64,000 bases of DNA, from NCBI GenBank assembly GCA_031308135.1, contig JAHLJT010004567.1, forward strand, positions 29,795,602 to 29,859,601, in the 5' to 3' direction. Numbering within the stretch: position 1 is the stretch's first letter; every line of letters begins with the position of its first letter. This DNA comes from Acheta domesticus. Its lineage: Eukaryota; Arthropoda; Insecta; Orthoptera; Gryllidae. The position numbers were made by a program, and so were the translations under genes. Positions 57,375 through 64,000 of the stretch are shown here, piece by piece. Below the pieces are notes generated by a model. It was not told the DNA's origin. It worked only from the letters and a program-made list of their open reading frames with translations, and made no database searches.

Positions 57375-58529
57375 TAATAACTTTTGTCTTATCCGATCAC
57401 CTTTTTATGATATTTATTTACCTGTAAATATATTTCTACAGTTTGATCTCAATAATTTGCAGTGTGGTTGTCGAACAATTCCCCTCTAATACGGCTACGA
57501 TCTCTTACTATATAAGCTTTTCATTCACTAGCCAGACTGAAATGTGCACTTTCAGTCTTACATTCATTTACCAGTTAAATGTAACTCTTAAATCATTTTG
57601 TTAATTATAATGTCATGATTACACATCCATGTTGGTAGAATTTTTCCGAATATTTTGTTCGATACCAAAAGCATTAGTTTTTTATTTTCATGTTTTAAAT
57701 AGGAACATTATTTTTATTTTCTTCTATTCCATTTCTTCATGTATAATCAGTATTGATAACAACACATTTTAATTTTTCATGTTCTGACTCTTCGACAAAT
57801 TATTTCTTTGTGCGATTTAATTAATTATGACATACAGAACTCGTTACGTTTCTCATTATGTTTATGAACATACTTCACGTCCCTTAGAAGACTGTCTTCT
57901 TTCATTTACAGATTATATTTATGTTTCTTCAAGTTTTAAATGTTACCCATTCTTGTATATTGTAACCCACTCTTACTGTTTCATTTGTTGTTAAACCTTT
58001 TTTTCATTTCCTATAGTAATATCCGTGCAAATTTTCTTGACCGATGGCGTGGAGAAATGCGGATAGAGTGGGAGTATTAGTTACGACTTCGGCCACTAGA
58101 TTTTACGAAGCAATGCTAATCTCTGGAATATCAATCATGCCTTCGCAAGTTTCACAATAATTTGAGTTCTAACTTTCTCAGGAGTTCGAGGTACCTCCTG
58201 TGATGGATCCGGACCTACTTCGGCCATTTATTTAGATTTTTTGGAGGAAACACGAACAGGAGTTCTCCTCTTCAACAGCAAATTGGTTTGTTTGTCAATG
58301 AAGATGTGTTTAGAATGTTGCCTTCAGTGCTCGCTGCGGGTGTTTACCTTCAACTGTTCATTGTGCCAGGGAGGGGGAAGGATGCCATCGGTCAAGAAAA
58401 GTTGCGCGAGTAAAATCACTTTATAGCCACAGAGTTGAATTTAAAAATAGAAATGAATTCACAAGAAGTTGATTACATTACTTAGATTTTGATTTAGTAT
58501 TTTAGATTAGAATATGCAAGTAACTTTCC
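57001..58529. other. AT-rich stretch, no gene; (AAT)n
   Basis: An (AAT)n microsatellite of about 12 units lies at 57344-57380. No other feature is recognised. Confidence 0.55.
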
Positions 58530-59325
58530 CGAAATGCTTTGTCTTTCTACCATTATTCCATTTGCAGAATTTTTACTTCCTCTAACGCGTTGTCCAGTCA
58601 AAATCTTGTATGGTTCCTTGATACGTATCGAAAAATTTGTTTACGGCAAAACGTTTGTCCTTCCGTCCGTCCGTCTGTGGACAATCAGGACTTTGGAATG
58701 CAGGATTTTCACCAAAATTGATATTAACTGATTAATCTGGTTGATGTCGTATCCCCTTGAATTTGAAATGGATATTCTAATTTTTGAGGTACTTCACATG
58801 AAGACTCAAGGAAATTTTCAATTTCTCCTTAAGAAGAGCTCAAAATTTTTTGAATACATTTTTTATTGCATAGACTCAAATACACATAGATAAATGGATC
58901 AGGTCCGATTTGTAATGAATTCTCTGAGTTTTAGAAACTTGCAAAAGTTCAAAATGTATTCGTTTTCCTACAACTTCAATACTAAAGACAGACTTTTTTT
59001 CATCAAATATAATTTATTCTCTATAAGTAGTTCTATAATTAATGTTTTTGTAAATATCTTGAAAATATTAGCAGTTTTCGCGCAATTTTGAGTGAAATAA
59101 AGGTAACTTTAAAAACAAGATATTCTCGAAAAGGGCTGAACATTTTTCTTTCAACTTTTTGAATAGATAGAGCTAAATACACTGAATAACATAGTATAAA
59201 TGTTATTTTGATGTAATCTTTGAAATTTTAAAATATGCACAAATGTTGGGTCAAGTAGTATTATAATATTAAATAAACGTTACAAATAATGTGTGAAAGT
59301 ACGTGCTGCTACAGCTCCACAGGTT
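58530..59325 (+). mobile_element. HINE/DINE-1-like copy, internally deleted
   Basis: It contains CTAACGCGTTGTCCAGTC, TTTACGGCAAAACG, a GTCCGTCC run near 58660, TTGATATTAACTGATTAATC, a TTTTTGAGGTACTTCACATG word and two unit starts (TCTCCTTAAGAAGAGCTC, TCTCGAAAAGGGCTG). It ends GTGTGAAAGTACGTGCTGCTACAGCTCCACAG and T, a diverged 3' end with mutated stem-loop. The 5' palindrome is lost. Confidence 0.65.
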
Positions 59326-59871
59326 TGGTTTATTTTTATGAACGTATATACACTTATGTAGATAATGACATACAGGATATTATGACTAACGGTACGTTTC
59401 AGAGATAATTTGAGTGCTTGGTCGGTATTATTGCTAGATGCAGTCAACATGAGTTCACGTGTATACGAAATATCCGAATGTCTACGTAGAATCTGCGGAA
59501 GTTACATTAATTTCCTTCACATACTTTAAATGAAGAATTAGTCATAAATTCAAAACAGTTGCTTGAAAACTCGACATATTTGTAGAATTTCGTTAGATGT
59601 TTATAGTATCTAACGAAATCCAAATTACAAGTGTAAATACTAAAGTAAATGTAAGTGACTAGCAAAAGTGTCACTAGAATGTACCTGAAAACTGAGTGCA
59701 ATTACAATTAAAATAACATATAGTGCAAGTACAGGCAGGCTGGTACTAAATAGTAGTACTGTAGTGATAAAACTAAATCTCCTAAGGACTGGTTCACCTA
59801 AAGGGATAAACGGAACCACCCCTGTGTTCTGACAGGAGGCTTCTGTCCTTTTAGAGATTCAATGGATTTAT

Positions 59872-59902
<31 letters not shown>

Positions 59903-61149
59903 CCATCATCTAAGGAAATCATAGACATTTCTCATTTGGTTTAGAGGCTGCATGTTTCTTTTAATTTCTGCGCGCATTGGAAATCTATATTACTAATTTC
60001 CAATTCGAGTAGAAATTAAAAGAATTTGATGCAACATCCAGCCACGTGAAAGATGTCTACGATTTCGATGAATACTTAGAAATTTGGGGAAAATACAAAA
60101 TTAATAATTTCTGTGTGTGCAGAAACTGGAGAAAATTATGTAGCCTTCCGCCATGTGAGAGGTGTCTATGGTTTCGATGATGCCCAAGAACTTTGAAAAA
60201 GTCCAAAAACAATTAAACAGTTTCCATTTGACTTTAAAATGTAATTATTTGATTGAGTTATTCCGTTTGTTGGCGTACTGCGCTTACCCACTGAATTCTC
60301 ATGCTGATCAGTCACCTTTACGACATTGCTGATGTCATGCAACAGCTAGGTTCCACGGAAGAGGCCGCCCGCTATTAAATATTTGCTATTCTCATGTTGC
60401 TTTATGGAACATCTTTTTTAATATTTCCGGTAGTAAGTAAAGTATCGTTGTATTGCGAATCACTCTACAAAATATCTTAATGGAGTTTTCGTGTAAGTGC
60501 TTACATGTAAGTTTTACAAATACGTTTTCTATAACTCGTGAGCAAAAATGTTAATCCCGCGCTTTTTAAAATTTTATTTTATTATTTTTAATTTTTATTA
60601 ATTTTATTTTTTAAACTTTTATTCATATTTCAATTATTTATAGTTAAAATGTTGGGAAGGATTTCTGGAGCTCAAGAAAATATGTGCAGAAGGTACTTCT
60701 CCCTTCTCATACAGTTGTTTTTGTTCTTTAACTAAATAAATCAAATCAAAACTGACTGTTTTTGGCAAAGTACTTGTTTATTGTAGTGTGATGTGATAGT
60801 ATTTTATTTGTTGTCCTTGAGCAGTGTGTGTCCTGATTTTTAGGGAACCATTATTTTTTTTGTTATTGTTCAGCATAATTTTTGCGGATGTAAGCCACAA
60901 GGTACTACATATGTATTGTCGGAAACTGATGTACGAACATGATTTCAAAAATATCTTCTAATAGGTAATCGACAGTCTCAGCAGAAAATTGAGATTACTA
61001 TGTATTATTTTATTCATAGGCAGAAGTTCTTGAAAAAAATGTAAACGTGCGAAAAAGAAATAAGTAACATTATTATTTAGTGGATTGTTTTAATTTAGAG
61101 CATTTTTCACAATGAATGCGTAATTGTGTTTATATTTCGAAAGCACTAA
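59326..61149. other. AT-rich stretch, no gene; (ATC)n and a dispersed repeat
   Basis: An ATC/CATCAT microsatellite lies at about 59872-59912. The dispersed repeat at 59945-60228 is listed separately. A short TTTTA-rich run is at about 60565-60630. No coding or RNA gene is recognised. Confidence 0.55.
59945..60228 (+). repeat. Dispersed repeat with inverted start and duplicated unit
   Basis: TTTCTTTTAATTTCT and TTGGAAAT at 59955-59980 are repeated in inverse as ATTTCCAA and AGAAATTAAAAG at 59995-60022. Two diverged direct units follow, marked GCCACGTGAAAGATGTCTAC at 60040 and GCCATGTGAGAGGTGTCTAT at 60149, about 109 bp apart. A single unit of the same family is at 42395-42545. Confidence 0.6.
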
Positions 61150-61720
61150 ATGCATAAAGGTTCGGGTCCCGGCTGCCGCCTTGCGAACATGACAAAACAT
61201 CGCGCCCTCGAGCGCCAGGTCCGCGGCTGCCACGACGCCCCAGTGGCGCCGCGCCTGCCCTCTGCAGGCGGCTGAACGAACTGCCTGGGTGTTGCGGGCG
61301 CCGCGCGCGCCCCCAGCGCCGACGCCGGCGCCGCCTCCAAATTAGCCGGATCTGCCCGCGCCCGCGCCCACGCCCCGGGGCGGGCAAGCGGGCAGATCAA
61401 TGCCTTTTTTACGGCGCCGGCCGCCTCGCGAAGCTTAATTTGCTGTTTTCCACGGGCCCCGAGCGCCCGCCCCTGCCCCCGCCCCTCTTGTTTTTGAATC
61501 CGTCCGGAGCGGCTAAGAGCCGTGAGCAATTATTCGTTTACGTGTCGAGATTTAAAACATGGCTCTGTCCCCGCCTCGCGTTGTCGCTTCGCGGCGCATT
61601 AACGAGGCCCTGAGACGGTGTTGACGGCGTGCCTACGCGAGCCCCCCGGCCATGGGGCGGGGTGGGGTGGGGTGGGGGTTCGAGTTGCTGGGGACTGGGA
61701 AATGAGGGAGCAGGCGAGGG
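61150..61720. promoter_or_regulatory. GC/CpG-rich island 12
   Basis: CpG-dense block with embedded CCAAATTAGCC (about 61336), AAGCTTAATTTGC (about 61430), GAGCAATTATTCG (about 61522) and CGCATTAACGAGG (about 61595), all TAAT/ATTA cores inside GC-rich flanks. A GGGGT run lies at about 61653-61677. The minus frames of 85-127 codons have no domain. Confidence 0.45.
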
Positions 61721-63004
61721 AATGAGGGCTTTTGGTACCGAGACTAAACAGAGTCGCTCGGAGAGCAACATTTTCTAGAAGGTTTTTGATTCGCATGCTA
61801 ACAATACTGATTGACAACTATCAATTCTTCTTCTGCTGCTTCTTTGCAAGAAATTTATTTTCGGTACCTGAATGATGGTGCCTTAGTGTTGCACTATCGT
61901 CACGTCGTTGATTAAGATGCAGGCTTTGATATGAGATATTTTATTAAATCTCATTCTGCTCTTTAATTTTGGTTAGATGGAATTAAATTCAGCGTCATTC
62001 GTGTAAATGTTAAAAAATGCAGTTATGTGACCTCTGACTCCTTAAACTCTGACACACGTTTACCCGGCGGGTTCATAGACTGTAGTCTTTCTTACTTAGC
62101 TAAAATCGTCCGGCACATACACTTCGAAATATATCCCTTTCAATTCATGATCGTGGTACGAAACAACAAATTCCTATGCCATTTAATCCCAAAGTTACAT
62201 TGCTACATTAATTATTTCAAGATTCTCAATGCTTTTAGTTTTACATCGGGTTTAGAGCATTATCTGCAAATGTATATTTCATTTTACTTTCACTTTTATA
62301 CTTTTAATTGTCTCGTCGACACATCGATTCTTTGTGCTTTTGCGTTTTTTGTATCCGTTTTTGTCAGAGTGTATTTATTTGTTAAGTCGATATAAAAAAA
62401 TGAATATTTCATTTTTTCATGTGATACGAGCGTATCTTCTGAAATATATCTTGCTCAAATTCCTGTTAATACAAGTAATTATTTTAAGGGGAAATCTAAT
62501 ACTATTCAAAAGTGAAGCATATCTGAGTCAATTTTACGTTCACTTACAGGAAATGGTGTTGATGTGAATATTTTATGATATTACATTTTATAGCATAATT
62601 CATTTGATGATTCGTGAAATTAATGATCTGAAAGAGGATAAGCTATTTCACAAATGTAACACGAGAGTTTCAACAAAGAGAATTAGTGAAGATTATTGAT
62701 AAGAATAAGTAAATATTAAAAATAATATAAGTAAAAATTAAAAGGTGTCAATTTTCCAAACAAATATGACGTTGACTGTGCATTAACACCAAAATAATGG
62801 GCGACCAATTTCAGAACGACTATACTTTGATTTTTCTATAGTGGCCGATGACATTAGGTCATTGTTACACCTCCTGCTTTTATACAATTAATCTTTTTAA
62901 TTAATTCTCGACGATTACTAATAAAATAAGTAATAATAAATATTAATATAAAATTAATCTTTTTAATTAAAACACGACGACTGATGGGTTTTCCTCCTCC
63001 AGAT
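61721..63004. other. AT-rich stretch, no gene seen
   Basis: The 122-codon plus frame at 62027-62395 is AT-driven and hydrophobic, without a recognisable family. The words TTAATCTTTTTAATTAA and ACGACGA recur at about 62886 and 62953. Confidence 0.5.
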
Positions 63005-63926
63005 ATCTCCCCATACGGGTCAACAATCGCTAGAGTTACGTTTCCAAAAAGCATCGCGAAAGTCAAGTCCGCGAATGTTGAGACTATCTTTTAATGAAGA
63101 AAGGTGGGTAAGGTTCCTCAATATCGAAAAACTGTTTAAAAAAGAAAATGTTTAAACTGCAACTGTTTAAAAACAATTGCAGAAGAACTGAGTAAGCAAT
63201 ACTACAAACAGAATTAACAATTACATCCCAAAGAGAAGAAATAAAACAATATTTGCAAGTTTTCAAAATTGAAAGTGATTGGATACAAGATTTGGTAATT
63301 TTTTTTTGTTTCATTACCCTCCTCATTCTAATATCCAAATATGGAAGAGTTGCTGCTTCTATTTCTCTCTTAAATTTCGAAGTTATTTTTATGTTAGGAA
63401 CATGTTTGAATGCCCTTTCCACCAGAGTTTGTTGACGTTTTAGAACGCCATTAACAGTTTTGTCATTGACGCAGGACACAGTTTCGCTTCCGTTACTTCA
63501 TAATTACGTTCGAGGAGGTTTTCTTCGCTGATGGTTTCCCGAAGCTCTTCTTCAGTGAGAACATTATAATGAGAGTTGCACAGATCCGGAATGGATTTTC
63601 TCTTCATGTAGCCAAAACCCTTACCTCTAGTTGACGCAAATGAATTGAATTATTTTACAATTGTGTTACTCTATTAATGAGAAATGTCATTCCAACTTCG
63701 ATATTTTTTCAGAATGTGATACATCGAGCACCGACGTCTGCCGAGTTCGTTCCCCTAGTGACGCTGATAAAGGGAACGAAATGGGCTTGCTTTAACAAAA
63801 TGTAGTACGACCAAAAGACGCACTCGCGAATGTTGAAGTCGCGAATGTTAAAACTGGTAGCATTTCTCTAATCGCGAATGTTCGGAACTCGCGAATATCG
63901 AATTCGTGGATCTCAAGGGATTACTG
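63005..63926 (-). mobile_element. Tigger/pogo-like element with a coding remnant
   Basis: On the minus strand the left end is TACAGTAATCCCTTGAG, followed by repeated ATTCGCGA words. At about 63660-63450 an open piece reads GKGFGYMKRKSIPDLCNSHY, NVLTEEELRETISEENLLER, and a second frame reads NGVLKRQQTLVERAF and KITSKFKREIEAATLPYLDI. This second part is shared with the copy at 28070-28716. The right end decays after TCAACATTCGCGGAC near 63075. The CAGTAATCCC terminus next to TA suits pogo/Tigger. The open piece may be the tail of the transposase or of a captured gene; I do not recognise it. Confidence 0.5.
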
Positions 63927-64000
63927 TATGTGAGATATTGGAAGTAAGTTGTTTTTTACCCCAATTGGATACTCTTACTCGTTTATTTTTTTGTCTAGAC
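63927..64000. other. Window end, no feature seen
   Basis: AT-rich sequence with nothing recognised. Confidence 0.5.

Noticed and set aside
1..64000. Bacterial or viral origin
   Set aside because: There is no dense gene packing or operons. SINEs, LINEs, hAT and pogo-type remnants and microsatellites throughout show animal nuclear DNA.

Overview
This is nuclear DNA from an animal with a repeat-rich genome, almost certainly an insect or another arthropod. The order cannot be fixed from the window; a hemimetabolous insect such as a hemipteran or polyneopteran is a guess. The evidence is an AT-rich background full of stops on both strands, non-LTR retrotransposon remnants with Jockey-type gag zinc knuckles, tRNA-derived SINEs, hAT and Tigger/pogo-type DNA transposon remnants, and a rolling-circle repeat family built like Drosophila DINE-1. 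I find no intact host gene, rRNA or functional tRNA gene. The stretch looks like a large intron or an intergenic desert.

Two systems dominate. The first is a high-copy non-autonomous family that I read as a Helentron-associated (HINE/DINE-1-like) element. It has a palindromic 5' end starting ACTTTCCCGTAT, an internal (GTCCGTCT)n run, four degenerate units of about 305 bp, an inverted copy of the 5' end close to the 3' end, a small stem-loop and a CTAG end abutting T. Near full-length copies lie at 1921-3508, 18300-20605 and 53692-56158. One copy is nested in another (17936-21073), and a 69-bp piece sits inside a Jockey gag (24641-24709). The second is a set of twelve sharply bounded GC- and CpG-rich islands of 0.2-1.1 kb, spaced through the AT-rich DNA. 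Many carry short ATTA-type, CRE, GATA, octamer, CCAAT/TATA or YY1-like motifs, and two contain 94% identical promoter-like cores in inverted orientation.

Layout: 1-3508 HINE copies; 4988-6806 a hAT-like MITE split by a 5'-truncated LINE with a 13-bp target duplication; 6807-7480 island 1; 7.5-12.4 kb featureless; 12.4-15.2 kb HINE fragments; 15.2-16.0 kb island 2; 16.8-17.9 kb decayed ZMYM1-like hAT transposase; 17.9-21.1 kb nested HINEs; 22.8-23.3 kb island 3; 23.76-25.76 kb Jockey 5' half; 25.8-28.7 kb SINE, unidentified and Tigger-like debris; 28.8-32.3 kb islands 4 and 5 around a foldback element; 33.3-35.4 kb SINE and island 6; 37.9-40.2 kb islands 7 and 8, a low-complexity tract and a near-perfect palindrome; 40.8-45.7 kb SINEs, island 9 and a HINE; 45.8-46.9 kb a 1-kb C-rich minisatellite (island 10); 46.9-50.9 kb a rearranged LINE; 52.1-52.6 kb island 11; 53-57 kb LINE pieces around a HINE; 58.5-59.3 kb HINE; 61.2-61.7 kb island 12; 63.0-63.9 kb Tigger-like element.

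The longest open frames (about 340-420 codons at 45.7-46.9 kb) are artefacts of the C-rich array. The open frames inside the HINE copies and GC islands are likewise not genes.
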